A stretch of 32,940 nt of DNA, from NCBI GenBank assembly GCA_012719455.1, contig JAAYAJ010000005.1:1-32940 (forward strand), written 5' to 3'. Below, in pieces: positions 17,123 through 25,024 of this stretch. The position numbers and the translations under genes are program-made. The notes beneath the pieces were generated by a model that did no database searches, was not told the DNA's origin, and worked only from the letters and a program-made list of their open reading frames with translations. The stretch is from Acidobacteriota bacterium. Its GTDB lineage: Bacteria > Acidobacteriota > UBA6911. Every line of letters begins with the position of its first letter. Within the stretch, counting starts at the first letter, position 1.

Positions 17123-17142
17123 GCCCAGCCGCGGCGGCGGGC
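17123..17142 (-). terminator. hairpin at the end of the TonB-receptor gene
   Basis: On the minus strand the bases just after the stop fold into a nested stem (GCCC with GGGC, and GCCG with CGGC, three-base loop), followed by CTT. It is a probable weak terminator for the trpB2-receptor transcript. The remaining gap to the malic enzyme start (16984-17122) shows only GC-rich sequence and no clear promoter. Confidence 0.4.
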
Positions 17143-19004
17143 TAGGGAGTGCGCAGGGTGACGCCCAGCCACCGTCCGGGCATGTCGACCCCCCGGATCT
17201 CCTGGTAGGCGCCGTCGAGCAGGTTGGTCCCCTCGATCCCGAGGGTGAAACGGGGAAATGAACGGGACAGCGCGCCGTCGAGGATCCAGTACGCGCGGCC
17301 GTCCGCGCGCCGTTTGTAAATGAGGGAATGCCGGGACCGGATCCCGAGCGGAAGGGAGAAATGAGCGGAGGAGGACCAGGCGACGCGCGCGTAATCGAGC
17401 ACGTACTTGGAGACGTAATCCACGGAGCTCGCGCCGGATGCGAGCAGAGCGAGGCGCGTCTCCACCCCCGCCCGCGGGCCCGGGGAGTGCCTGAGCCCGA
17501 CTTCCACCCCGTCGGTCCGGAGGCGGCGGATGTTGGCGGTGCGCCATTTCTCCCCGGGCGAGGGGCGGACCCAATCGATGACGTCCCGCTCCCGGCGCGA
17601 GAAGAGGGCGAGGGTCCCGAGCCAGCCGTCGGCGGGAATGAAATCGGCGACCAGTTCGGCCGACCAGGCCCGCTCGGGCCCGAGCCTGGGGCTCGCTTCG
17701 TGATTCGGGTCGCGGTAATAGAGCTCGGTGAAGGTGGGGATCCGGAACGCCCGGCCGATGGAGGAACGAAGCCGGATGCGCTTGGTGACCCACAGGCCGC
17801 CGCTGAGGGAGGGGCTCAGGGCGGAGCCGAAACGGGAATAACGGTCGACGCGGATCCCCGGGTAGAGGAACGCCCGCTTCCCCGCGCTCCATCCGAGTTC
17901 GGCGAACAGGCTCGTCCACGCAAAGGAGTGGTCCCCGAGGCTCGTCGAGGCGATCCAGTCCGCGCCCGCCTCGCCCCCCAGCGTGAGGGCGGCCGAGTCG
18001 CCCAGCGGCTTGAGCGCCCGGGCCGATACCCCGGTGGCGTGCGTGCGGTGGCGGCTCTCGAAGAGACCGGGAGTGCGGACATCGTACAGGAAGCGGTCCC
18101 CGTGCGTCCGGTACCAGCCCCGGACGTCGGCTCGGACGCCCGATGCCGCCTGGTGGCTGCGGGAGAGGGAGACCAGGGTCTGGTTCGTCCATTCCCTGGA
18201 AGGGGCCGGCCCGTAAAACCCTTCGGCGCCGAATTCACGGTCGGCGTGCGACACCGCCAGGGTCGTGGCGTCCCCGATCCGCGAACGGGCGGAAAGGGTC
18301 ACGCCGTGAAAATCACGGTCGGGGCGGAATCCCGAGGAGCGGCTGAAGGCGACGCCGAGCGCCTGCCGGAGCGCGCCCTTTTCAATGCCGGCGGAGAAGG
18401 AGCCCCCGGCGAACCCGTGCGCTCCGGCGCCGACGGTCGCGCGCACCCCCGGATCCGGGGCGCGCGTGATGATGTTGACGGTGCCGCCGAAGGCGTCCGC
18501 CCCGTAGATCGAGGAACCGGGACCGAGCAGGACCTCGATCCGCTCGATCTCCTCCATGGGGATGGGGATGTCGGCGTTATGGTGCCCCGTCTGCGAATCG
18601 TTGAGCCGCACCCCGTCGACCAGGACCAGGACCTGGGAAAACGAGGACCCGCGCAGCCGGATGTCCGCCTGCATGCCGGAGGGGGCGCGGGAGCCGATGT
18701 CGGCGCCGGCGTGCGCCAGGATGTCGGGGATGGAGTGAACCGGGAGTTCGGCGATATCCTCGCGGGTCAGGACGGACACCGTCCGCGACAGGTTCCCGAA
18801 CGGGACCGGGTAAGCGTTGGCCGTCACCACCACCTCCTCGTCGGGAGGATTCCCGGCGCCCATCAGGGCGGCGTCGAAAAAAGGGGGGGCCAGCAGGAGG
18901 GGGGCCAGGACGGCAACGGCTGAAAAACGGAATGGCGCGGCCCGGGAAAAGCGCGGGTCCGGGCCGGCGGCCCGGACCCGCCGGATCCGAAGATCCTTAC
19001 GCAT
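17142..19004 (-). CDS. TonB-dependent outer-membrane receptor, BtuB-like
   Basis: A 620-residue receptor. A hydrophobic signal segment ([17 protein letters not shown]) is followed by a TonB-box-like EEVVVTA. The plug domain (about residues 55-165) shows [44 protein letters not shown] and [26 protein letters not shown]. The rest is a 22-strand-type barrel ending in an aromatic-poor terminal strand ([11 protein letters not shown]). Length and plug resemble BtuB and related cobalamin/siderophore/peptide receptors; the substrate is not decidable. The ATG at 19004 overlaps the end of trpB2 by eight bases (ATGCGTAA), so the two are translationally coupled, an unusual partnership. No tonB/exbB or ABC importer is in the window, and no cobalamin riboswitch was recognised. 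Confidence 0.88.
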   Translation of the reverse strand: MRKDLRIRRVRAAGPDPRFSRAAPFRFSAVAVLAPLLLAPPFFDAALMGAGNPPDEEVVVTANAYPVPFGNLSRTVSVLTREDIAELPVHSIPDILAHAGADIGSRAPSGMQADIRLRGSSFSQVLVLVDGVRLNDSQTGHHNADIPIPMEEIERIEVLLGPGSSIYGADAFGGTVNIITRAPDPGVRATVGAGAHGFAGGSFSAGIEKGALRQALGVAFSRSSGFRPDRDFHGVTLSARSRIGDATTLAVSHADREFGAEGFYGPAPSREWTNQTLVSLSRSHQAASGVRADVRGWYRTHGDRFLYDVRTPGLFESRHRTHATGVSARALKPLGDSAALTLGGEAGADWIASTSLGDHSFAWTSLFAELGWSAGKRAFLYPGIRVDRYSRFGSALSPSLSGGLWVTKRIRLRSSIGRAFRIPTFTELYYRDPNHEASPRLGPERAWSAELVADFIPADGWLGTLALFSRRERDVIDWVRPSPGEKWRTANIRRLRTDGVEVGLRHSPGPRAGVETRLALLASGASSVDYVSKYVLDYARVAWSSSAHFSLPLGIRSRHSLIYKRRADGRAYWILDGALSRSFPRFTLGIEGTNLLDGAYQEIRGVDMPGRWLGVTLRTP

Positions 19005-20307
19005 CCAAACCCATCTTGCCACTGAGGTATTTTTCGTAGGCCGCCATGTCGAAGTGCCCATGGCCGGAGAGGTTGAAGAGAATGACCTTCTTTTCCCCGG
19101 CTTCGCGCGCCTCCAGCGCGTGCACGATGGCGCTGTGGATGGCGTGGGCGCTTTCGGGCGCGGGAATGGTCCCCTCGCACTGGGCAAAGCGGATGGCGCT
19201 CGCGAAACAGTCCTCCTGGCTGTAGGCTTCCGCCTCGATGAACTTCCCGGCCAGCAGGTGGCTCACCAGGGGGGCGGAACCGTGGTAGCGCAATCCACCG
19301 GTGTGAACCGGGGGAGGGATGAATTTGTGCCCCAGCGTGTGCATCATCAGCAGCGGGGTGTTCCCCGCCACGTCGCCGAAGTCGTACTCGCGCGTCCCCT
19401 TGGTCAGGGTGGGGCAGGAGAGCGGTTCCACGGCGATCACCCTCAACTTCGATTCCGTCCCTTTCAGGCGGCCCTTGAGGAAGGGGAACGCCAGGCCGGC
19501 GAAATTGCTCCCGCCGCCGTGGCACCCGATCACGTAATCGGGATATTCCCCCGCCATTTCCATCTGCTTCATCGCTTCCAGGCCGATGATGGTCTGGTGG
19601 AGCAGGACATGGTTCAGCACGCTCCCCAGGGCGTACTTGGTATCGTCCCGCTTGATGGCGTCCTCGACCGCCTCGGAAATGGCCAGGCCGAGGCTTCCGG
19701 GGGAATCGGGGTTTTCGGCCAGGGCCCGGCGGCCGGCCTCCGTCAGTTCGGAGGGACTGGCGACGATGTTCCCGCCGTAGGTGTTGACCATGATCCGGCG
19801 GTACGGCTTCTGATCGTAGCTGACGCGCACCATGTAGACCATGCATTCGAGGTCCATCAGCTTGCAGGCGCACGCCAGCGCGCACCCCCACTGCCCGGCG
19901 CCAGTCTCGGTGGACAGCCGCTTGACCCCCTCCTGCTTGTTGACCCAGGCCTGCATGAGGGCCGTGTTGAGCTTGTGGCTCCCCACCGGGCTGACATGCT
20001 CCGACTTGTAGTAGATATGCGCCGGTGTGTCCAGCGCCGCTTCGAGGGCGCGCGCGCGGTAGACCGGGCTCGGACGGTAGAGGCGGTAAATGTCCCTCAC
20101 CTGGTCGGGGATTTCCACCGTGGGCTCGAGCGAGACCTCCTGCTGGATCAGGCCCATGGGGAAGATCGGGGCCAGGTCCGCGGGGCCGACGGGCTTCCGG
20201 GTGACGGGATGGAGCGCCGGGGGCAACGGGGTCGGAAAATCAGCCTGGATATTGTAAAAGTGCGTGGGAATTTCAGATTCCGGCAGAGTGATCTTGTTAT
20301 CGGTCAT
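18997..20307 (-). CDS. trpB2: tryptophan synthase beta chain, TrpB2 type
   Basis: A 436-residue PLP enzyme of the TrpB2 group, which joins indole (or phosphoserine-derived intermediates) with serine to make tryptophan. It has the longer N-terminus typical of TrpB2. The PLP lysine Lys112 is in [12 protein letters not shown], and [12 protein letters not shown] carries the catalytic glutamate. [15 protein letters not shown] binds the cofactor phosphate, and [13 protein letters not shown] is a TrpB2 signature. The start at ATG 20307 has AAGGAGA upstream; the longer in-frame reading contains the ribosome site itself. There is no trpA, as is usual for TrpB2, which often acts alone or salvages indole. 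It probably heads an operon with the overlapping TonB receptor. Confidence 0.94.
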   Translation of the reverse strand: MTDNKITLPESEIPTHFYNIQADFPTPLPPALHPVTRKPVGPADLAPIFPMGLIQQEVSLEPTVEIPDQVRDIYRLYRPSPVYRARALEAALDTPAHIYYKSEHVSPVGSHKLNTALMQAWVNKQEGVKRLSTETGAGQWGCALACACKLMDLECMVYMVRVSYDQKPYRRIMVNTYGGNIVASPSELTEAGRRALAENPDSPGSLGLAISEAVEDAIKRDDTKYALGSVLNHVLLHQTIIGLEAMKQMEMAGEYPDYVIGCHGGGSNFAGLAFPFLKGRLKGTESKLRVIAVEPLSCPTLTKGTREYDFGDVAGNTPLLMMHTLGHKFIPPPVHTGGLRYHGSAPLVSHLLAGKFIEAEAYSQEDCFASAIRFAQCEGTIPAPESAHAIHSAIVHALEAREAGEKKVILFNLSGHGHFDMAAYEKYLSGKMGLDA

Positions 20308-20336
20308 GACCTGTTCTCCTTCAATTTTAGAGTGCG

Positions 20337-20365
20337 AGCATAGCACAGGGCGGGCCGCACGTCAG
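20337..20365 (-). promoter_or_regulatory. probable promoter of trpB2
   Basis: On the minus strand CTGACG (20360-20365) stands 17 bases before TATGCT (20337-20342). The start would be about 20330, leaving a leader of roughly 23 bases with the AAGGAGA site. So no room remains for an attenuator or leader peptide, and no Trp codons occur there. Confidence 0.5.
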
Positions 20366-20427
20366 CCGGGATAATGCAGCGGTGGCACATTCCCGGCCCC
20401 GTTCTCGCCCATCGGCGCCACGCATTG

Positions 20428-20979
20428 TCAAGGCGGAGATGTCCGCCGGCGGCCGAGAGCCGCCAGCTGCCGGCGGTAGCGCGCGCGGATCTCCGCCAGG
20501 TCCCCGTCGTAGCGGCCGTCGCTGAAGTCGGGGAAGGTCCACTCGAAAGGCTGGTAACGGCCGGCGCGGTAGCGGGCAACCAGGTCGGCCCAGACGCCGT
20601 CGGCGAGGTAGAGCTTCTGGCCCGCCCCCTTGAAGCTGCCCAGGACGATCTTGTGGAGGTCCAGGTACCCCACGTCCAGGTTCACCCGCCTCCCTCTCCC
20701 CGCAGCCAGTTCCGCCTCGACGGCGTTCGATTCGTGCTTGGCCTCCACCAGCCGGCCGGGGGGAACCAGCGGCTCGAAGGACACCAGGCGGCGCCTGAGA
20801 CCCGGCCCCATCTCCGGCTCGTAGTAACCGGTCAGATCGAAGGGGCGGTCCGCCCCGGCGAAATCGATCGCCCCCCACCGGACGCGCAAACGCTCAAGCG
20901 CCGCGCCGAGCGCCGCCTCCCCTGCCCACAAAATGGCGACGAAAAGCTTGACCGGGTCGACGTCCCGAGGCTGGGCCAT
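20428..20979 (-). CDS. DUF4416-type protein of unknown function
   Basis: A 183-residue protein that I place in the DUF4416 group from its conserved blocks: the start DPVKLFVAILWA, FDLTGYYEPEMGPGLRR, LVEAKHESNAVE, RRVNLDVGYLDLHKIVLGS, and a C-terminal YQPFEWTFPDFSDGRY. The family is found mostly in deep-branching anaerobes and has no known function. No signal peptide or membrane segment is seen. ATG 20979 is preferred to an upstream ATG at 21021 because the family starts just before PVKLF. It begins four bases after the stop of the acetyltransferase-type gene, so the two are almost certainly co-transcribed. Confidence 0.8.
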   Translation of the reverse strand: MAQPRDVDPVKLFVAILWAGEAALGAALERLRVRWGAIDFAGADRPFDLTGYYEPEMGPGLRRRLVSFEPLVPPGRLVEAKHESNAVEAELAAGRGRRVNLDVGYLDLHKIVLGSFKGAGQKLYLADGVWADLVARYRAGRYQPFEWTFPDFSDGRYDGDLAEIRARYRRQLAALGRRRTSPP

Positions 20980-20983
20980 GGCG

Positions 20984-21769
20984 TCACCCCCGCTCCCCGA
21001 CAATCGCCAGCGCCCGCGCAATCACCGCCGGCGCCATCCGGAACTCGGCGGCGATGCGGGCCACCCACTCCCCCTCCGGCACCCGGGTGCGCCCGGTCGC
21101 TTCGCCTCGGGTGACCTGCAGCATCGACCCGCGCACATAGACCTGCCCGGACTCCGTCGCGCGCGCGAGCAGGGGGTAGCGCATCATCTCCCAGCCGAAG
21201 GAAGCGTCCCAGGCCCGATGGAAATGCATGCGCGGCGCGGGCGCGGTCTTGTAGGTCAGGCGCAGGGTCCGTGCGCCGCGGCGCACCGTGGACAGATCGA
21301 TCCGCCCCCCCGCGGGGTCGGCCGAGAGCACCAGGGGGCGGCACCCCGTTGCGCATTCCCGCTCCCCGGCGAACCCGAGCGGAATAGGCTCGACGACCAG
21401 GTAGCCCGGGTCGAGGAGGTGGGGGACCCCGTCGATCCGCACCAGGAGAGCGCAGTGGGTATCGGGCCCGTAGGGGCGGTCGGCCAGGATGGGCTCGGCC
21501 TCCCAGCCGAGGGCGCGCACCAGGTGGAGGAGGGTCGAAGTCAGGGCGAAGCAGGTGCCCCCCGCCCCCCAAGCCTTGTGATCGGCCAGGACCTCCCCGG
21601 GCGCGCGGCGCGCCCTTTCGGGAATCCCGCACCCGGCGTACTTGATGATCTTGGTGAGATTCTCGTAGGGGAGCCGGGCGAAAGCGGCGGTTGTCTCCCC
21701 CAAGACCCGCCGCGGGGGGCCGTCGCGCGCGATGCCGAAATGTTCGAGAAACCCTCCCAGAACGTCCAT
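20984..21769 (-). CDS. arylamine N-acetyltransferase family protein
   Basis: A 261-residue member of the NAT family. The Cys-His-Asp triad can be read as Cys73 (GAGGTCFALTSTL), His105 (DTHCALLVRI) and Asp120 (HLLDPGY), in the usual order and spacing. The conserved N-terminal LPYENLTKI is also present. Family members transfer acetyl from acetyl-CoA to arylamines or hydrazines; some act in secondary metabolism as amide synthases. The C-terminal third (from about residue 150) is less typical, so the true acyl donor and acceptor are open. The ATG at 21769 lacks a good ribosome site; the start agrees with family length. It is the first gene of a two-gene unit with the DUF4416-type gene and diverges from the FAD oxidoreductase. 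Confidence 0.83.
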   Translation of the reverse strand: MDVLGGFLEHFGIARDGPPRRVLGETTAAFARLPYENLTKIIKYAGCGIPERARRAPGEVLADHKAWGAGGTCFALTSTLLHLVRALGWEAEPILADRPYGPDTHCALLVRIDGVPHLLDPGYLVVEPIPLGFAGERECATGCRPLVLSADPAGGRIDLSTVRRGARTLRLTYKTAPAPRMHFHRAWDASFGWEMMRYPLLARATESGQVYVRGSMLQVTRGEATGRTRVPEGEWVARIAAEFRMAPAVIARALAIVGERG

Positions 21770-21879
21770 GTTCTTATTGTAGCAGCGGACTCCCCACGGG
21801 TCAGCGATTCTTCGCCCGCCGGGGCCCCGGCCCCAGAGAATGGAATGTGCCCCGGTCGCGCTCCCCAAGCCGTCTGTTA

Positions 21880-21888
21880 TGGTATTAT
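21880..21888 (+). promoter_or_regulatory. candidate extended -10 element before the FAD oxidoreductase
   Basis: TGGTATTAT gives TATTAT (21883-21888, five of six to consensus) with the upstream TG of an extended -10. No convincing -35 hexamer is seen 17 bases upstream. The start would lie about 58 bases before the ATG at 21953. Confidence 0.4.
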
Positions 21889-21952
21889 GCCCGATTCCGG
21901 AAACCGAGGCACCGGTCGCGCCGGAGCGGAAAAACGACAGCGGGAGTCCACG

Positions 21953-23062
21953 ATGAGCAACGATCGGATTGTGATTATCGGCGCCGGCATGGCGGGAGCC
22001 GCTACCGCCTACTTCCTGGCGGAGAGGGGCCGGCGCAACCTCTGCCTGCTCGAAAAGGAAAAGATCGCCGGAACCCAGTCGACGGGCCGCAATGCCGCCA
22101 TCCTGCGCACGATGATCCCCGATCCCCTGCTGAACCGGATCGCCTGCACCTCCGCGGAATTTTACCTGCGCCCCCCGGAAGGGTTCTCAACCGAACCGCT
22201 GGTCGAAAGGACAGGGGTCTATCTCGCCGCCGGCGGGGGGCACGTCGCGACGCTCGATTCGTGGTGCGAGGAGAATCCCGAAAACGGGCAGGTGCCGGTG
22301 GACCATTCCGTGATGTACAACCGGATCCCGATCCTGGCCCCGGGACTTACCCGCGTCACCCACAAGGCCGATGACGGGGTGATGGACGTGCACGCCATCC
22401 TGCAGGGCTTTATCCGCGGCGCCTGCCGGCAAGGGGCGGAGCTCCTCCTCGGACGCGAGTTCCTGGGACTGAGGGTCGCCGCCGGCCGGCTCGAGGGGGT
22501 GGAGACCGCCGAAGGGTTCATCGCGGCGGACAAGGTCGTGATCGCCAACGGGGGGTGGGCGGCGGCCGCGCACCTCTTCGGTCCCTACGCACTTCCATTC
22601 ACCCCCTACCGCCGCCACCTCATGGTGACCGCCCCGCTGCGCGAGGTGGACCCCCGCTGGCCCGTCGTGTGGATCGTGGGGGAGGAGTTCTATTTTCGGC
22701 CGGAAAGCGGCGGGCTCCTCCTGTGCGGGTGCGACGCGGTGAAGGTGGCGCCCGAGCAGGGGGCGGTCAGCGATCCCGCCGAACTGGAAAAGACCGCCGC
22801 CAAGGCCGCCCATTGGCTCCCGGGGCTCGCCGACACCCGGATCGCCCGCTCCTGGGCGGGGATGCGCACCTTCGTGCCGGACGACCTCTTCGTCATCGGC
22901 GCCGACCCGCGCCTGGAGGGGCTCTTCTGGGTCGCCGGGCTCGGCGGCCACGGCATCACCTGCGCCCCCTTCATCGGCCGCCTGGCGGCGGAATGGATCA
23001 CCACCGGGGGGAGCGCTCACCCGGCGGCCGCCGACCTGGCTCCCGCGCGCCTGATCGGCTAA
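21953..23062 (+). CDS. FAD-dependent oxidoreductase (D-amino-acid/glycine oxidase-like)
   Basis: A 369-residue flavoprotein of the DAO family. The N-terminal dinucleotide fold is IVIIGAGMAGAATAYFLAERG, with the acidic end of the second strand in LLEKEK. QSTGRNAAILRTM is the usual flavin-contact segment, and GGHGITCAPFIGRLAAEWI is the C-terminal FAD motif. Members oxidise amines or amino acids (glycine, sarcosine, proline, D-amino acids) and pass electrons to oxygen or to a carrier. The middle substrate domain (about residues 90-270) is divergent, so the substrate is unknown; a dehydrogenase role is more likely than an oxidase role in an anaerobe. The start at ATG 21953 is supported by CGGGAG just upstream. 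It is followed by a decayed region with no co-oriented partner. Confidence 0.86.
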   Translation: MSNDRIVIIGAGMAGAATAYFLAERGRRNLCLLEKEKIAGTQSTGRNAAILRTMIPDPLLNRIACTSAEFYLRPPEGFSTEPLVERTGVYLAAGGGHVATLDSWCEENPENGQVPVDHSVMYNRIPILAPGLTRVTHKADDGVMDVHAILQGFIRGACRQGAELLLGREFLGLRVAAGRLEGVETAEGFIAADKVVIANGGWAAAAHLFGPYALPFTPYRRHLMVTAPLREVDPRWPVVWIVGEEFYFRPESGGLLLCGCDAVKVAPEQGAVSDPAELEKTAAKAAHWLPGLADTRIARSWAGMRTFVPDDLFVIGADPRLEGLFWVAGLGGHGITCAPFIGRLAAEWITTGGSAHPAAADLAPARLIG

Positions 23063-23131
23063 CGATTTGCGGTTGGCGAAGGCGCCGGACGGTCTAGGTT
23101 CTGGGAAGCGGCGCAACCAATCACCGAGGGA

Positions 23132-23266
23132 ATACTCACGGCAACGACCGAAGACAACCTGAAAGAGGTCTATGCGGGAGAGAGCCAGGCCAACCTGAAG
23201 TATCGCGCCTTCGCCCGGAAGAAGGAACGGGGGCGCCACCCTAATCTTTGCAAGGTGGAAAATTGA
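23132..23266 (+). pseudogene. rubrerythrin remnant (N-terminal fragment without start)
   Basis: The 44-codon frame reads TATTEDNLKEVYAGESQAN and then LKYRAFARKKERG, which matches the first helix of rubrerythrins, including the iron-ligand glutamate in AGESQAN and the downstream HPN (normally before the AKLF segment). After HPNL the match is lost and a stop follows within six codons. There is no ATG or GTG at the expected start, although GAGGGA just upstream looks like an old ribosome site. The ferritin-like four-helix core and the rubredoxin domain are missing, so it is non-functional. The bases after the break (GTGGAAAATTGACCCC) recall the end regions of some insertion sequences, but this is a weak resemblance. 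The rest of 23267-23354 shows nothing. Confidence 0.72.
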
Positions 23267-23354
23267 CCCCCCGCCTCCCGCTGCGGAATTGAGGTCCGGT
23301 GCTGTGCGCCGTCCGCCGATCCTTCCCCCGAGAGACCTCATGGAGCAGGTTGGA

Positions 23355-23384
23355 TTGACAAGCAAGCCCCCGCCGCCATAAAAT
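23355..23384 (+). promoter_or_regulatory. strong sigma-70 promoter of the TPR gene
   Basis: A perfect TTGACA (23355-23360) is separated by 18 bases from TAAAAT (23379-23384, five of six). The start near 23391 leaves a 45-base A/T-rich leader ending in AGGAGG before the ATG at 23436. High expression of the downstream exported protein is likely. Confidence 0.7.
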
Positions 23385-23435
23385 TACGGCGTACCGGATA
23401 TTTGGGCTTTTTTGCATAAATGATCAGGAGGCAGC

Positions 23436-24452
23436 ATGAGACTATTTCCACCGAAGGTGTTCGTGTCGTCCGCCCTTTTGCTGGGGTTATTGATGGTATG
23501 GACCTCTCCCGGAATGGCGCAGAGCCGCGCGGTCAAGGGAAAGGTGACCGACGAAAACGGTCAGCCCGTTGAAGGGGCGAAGATAAAAATCGAGGGAACG
23601 GACATCTACCGGGTGTTCGAGACGAAGACCAACAAGAAGGGGGAGTATTTCCACCTGCTGGGCCTCCAGTCGGGCGTCTACCGCGTCATCGTCCGGAAAG
23701 ACGGCTTCCAGCCGGCGTACCAGGAAAATGTCCGGGCCGAAATGGGGGAGGAAAAAGCGGTCGACTTCCAGCTCACACCGGGAAAGGACCGGAAGCTGCC
23801 GTTTGAGATGTCCGATGCCGACAAGGCCGAGTACATGAAGAAGTACGAAGAGCAGCAGAAGCGGATGAAATTCTCGGCCGAGGTCCAGGCCAAGTTCAAC
23901 CAGGGAGTGACATTCTTCGACGCCGGCCAGTACGCGGAAGCCCTGGCGGAATTTCAGGCCGCCCTCGAAATCGACCCCAAGCAGCCCGGCATCATGGCCC
24001 GCATCGGCGACTGCCTCCTGAAGCTGGACAGGAAGGAGGAAGCGCTGGACTCCTACAACAAGGCCATCGAGCTCCACCCGGAAGACCCCTCCTTTTATAC
24101 CAACAAGGGCGTTATCCTGAGCCAGATGGGAAGGGCGGAAGAATCCCAGGAGATGTTCAAGAAGGCGGCGGAACTGGATCCGATGGCCGCGGCCCAGAAT
24201 TTCTACAACCTCGGGGTCACCATGGTCAACACCGGGGACATTGATAACGCCGTCGCAGCGTTCAGGCGCTCGATCGAGGCGGACCCGGGTTACGCCGAAT
24301 CGTATTACCAGCTGGGCATGAGTCTCTCAGGAAATTTGAAGACCATTCCGGAAGCCATCTCGTCCCTGAAGAAATACCTCGAACTGGGACAGAAGCCCGA
24401 GCAGGTCGAGGTGGCCAAGCAGATCATCAGCGCCCTGGAAGCGTCCCAATGA
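23436..24452 (+). CDS. exported carboxypeptidase-regulatory-like/TPR protein
   Basis: A 338-residue secreted or periplasmic protein. A signal peptide (residues 1-29, ending GMAQS) is followed by a carboxypeptidase-regulatory-like beta-sandwich (about 33-115: VKGKVTDENGQPVEGAKIKI, KKGEYFHLLGLQSGVYRVIV). A charged helical linker (about 125-150) leads to four TPR repeats to the end, for example GVTFFDAGQYAEALAEFQAALEIDP and NKGVILSQMGRAEESQEMF. The architecture is a protein-protein scaffold; the partner is unknown. Such domain pairs are frequent in Acidobacteriota. It has its own promoter, an AGGAGG ribosome site and a strong terminator, so it is monocistronic. Confidence 0.88.
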   Translation: MRLFPPKVFVSSALLLGLLMVWTSPGMAQSRAVKGKVTDENGQPVEGAKIKIEGTDIYRVFETKTNKKGEYFHLLGLQSGVYRVIVRKDGFQPAYQENVRAEMGEEKAVDFQLTPGKDRKLPFEMSDADKAEYMKKYEEQQKRMKFSAEVQAKFNQGVTFFDAGQYAEALAEFQAALEIDPKQPGIMARIGDCLLKLDRKEEALDSYNKAIELHPEDPSFYTNKGVILSQMGRAEESQEMFKKAAELDPMAAAQNFYNLGVTMVNTGDIDNAVAAFRRSIEADPGYAESYYQLGMSLSGNLKTIPEAISSLKKYLELGQKPEQVEVAKQIISALEASQ

Positions 24453-24503
24453 TTCCCTAGGCGGACAGGTCCTCTTGACACGTCCGCCTGAACGCAAGCC
24501 CTC

Positions 24504-24545
24504 GCACCGGAGGGGGATCGAACGGTCCCCCTCCGGTGCTTTCCT
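24504..24545 (+). terminator. intrinsic terminator of the TPR gene
   Basis: GCACCGGAGGGGG (24504-24516) pairs perfectly with CCCCCTCCGGTGC (24527-24539), with a ten-base loop that can close by one further A-T pair. The stem is followed by TTTCCTT. It lies about 50 bases after the stop codon. Confidence 0.85.
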
Positions 24546-24588
24546 TCCCTTTCCGCATCCTTCTTCTTCCTCCCGCCCGCACCCGCAG

Positions 24589-24649
24589 TGGTACAAAAAG
24601 TGCCACCCATTGTCCCGTCCCGCTTTCTCCCGGATCGGATAATGGGTGG
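24589..24649 (+). promoter_or_regulatory. sigma-54-like element and 9-bp inverted repeat
   Basis: TGGTACAAAAAGTGCC (24589-24604) has GG and GC ten bases apart, as in -24/-12 promoters, with one mismatch in TGGCAC and one in TTGC. Next to it CCACCCATT (24603-24611) and AATGGGTGG (24641-24649) form a perfect 9-bp inverted repeat with a 29-base spacer. Together they may be the control region of the lost redox operon downstream. No enhancer-binding protein gene is nearby, so this is tentative. Nothing else was seen from 24650 to 24784 except a 19-codon frame at 24756 with GAGG before it, which is probably accidental. Confidence 0.3.
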
Positions 24650-24784
24650 ACATGGAATGGAAAAGGGTGTGGTAGTGTATCGGAAGATGGACAGAAAATT
24701 GGGCGCACTCCCCGGCCCGATTGGAATAGTATTTCTTCTCTCACAGAGGTAGCCTATGGACACCAGAAAACCGGAGGCCGGCGC

Positions 24785-25012
24785 ATGCCGGCGGAAAGAC
24801 CTCTCGATGTGCTGATCATGGACGACGAGGATCTTTTCGCGGACGCCTGCCGCCGCACCCTCGAGGAGGCGGGCCCGAGTGTGACCACGGCAGGCAGCGG
24901 ACGTGAAGGACTGGCCCTGGCGCAGTCGGCCCCTTTCCCCGTCCTGAGCACACTCAAATATTTCCGCGGGGAGTACGCGGGCACTCCGCCTCCGGCCGGA
25001 AAACAAGTGTAG
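24785..25012 (+). pseudogene. chimeric remnant: receiver-domain start joined to a NuoF/HydB-type tail
   Basis: A 75-residue frame. Residues 1-46 match the start of a response-regulator receiver: strand DVLIMDDED with the acidic pair Asp13/Asp14, helix FADACRRTLEEAG, then SGREGLALA. The phospho-acceptor aspartate strand that should follow is absent. From about residue 47 the text reads QSAPFPVLSTLKYFRGEY and ends PAGKQV, which fits the C-terminus of NuoF/HydB/HoxF-type NADH-binding subunits (commonly SAPNPVLSTLRYFRDEY, then CPAGVC). The junction at about 24917-24930 falls where both parent sequences would read similar residues. A single deletion that removed the rest of the receiver and nearly all of the NuoF-like gene explains this. 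It stops 12 bases before a HoxU/NuoG-like gene, the expected neighbour. Confidence 0.62.
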
Positions 25013-25024
25013 CGCGAGGTCACC

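Noticed and set aside
20422-20430. TTGACA on the minus strand near the end of the DUF4416-type gene as trpB2 -35
   Set aside because: No acceptable -10 lies 16-18 bases downstream; the CTGACG/TATGCT pair nearer the gene is better placed.
23250-23275. Possible insertion-sequence end (GTGGAAAATTGACCCC)
   Set aside because: No transposase remnant, no inverted partner and no target duplication could be found, so it is not reported as a mobile element.
24589-24604. Minus-strand reading of the same element as a sigma-54 promoter towards the TPR gene
   Set aside because: The -12 GC is missing in that direction, and it would point into the terminator and the 3' end of a convergent gene.
24756-24815. 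19-codon frame (MDTRKPEAG...) with GAGG before it
   Set aside because: No runs of a single amino acid's codons, no terminator pairing and no conserved look; probably accidental next to the decayed receiver gene.
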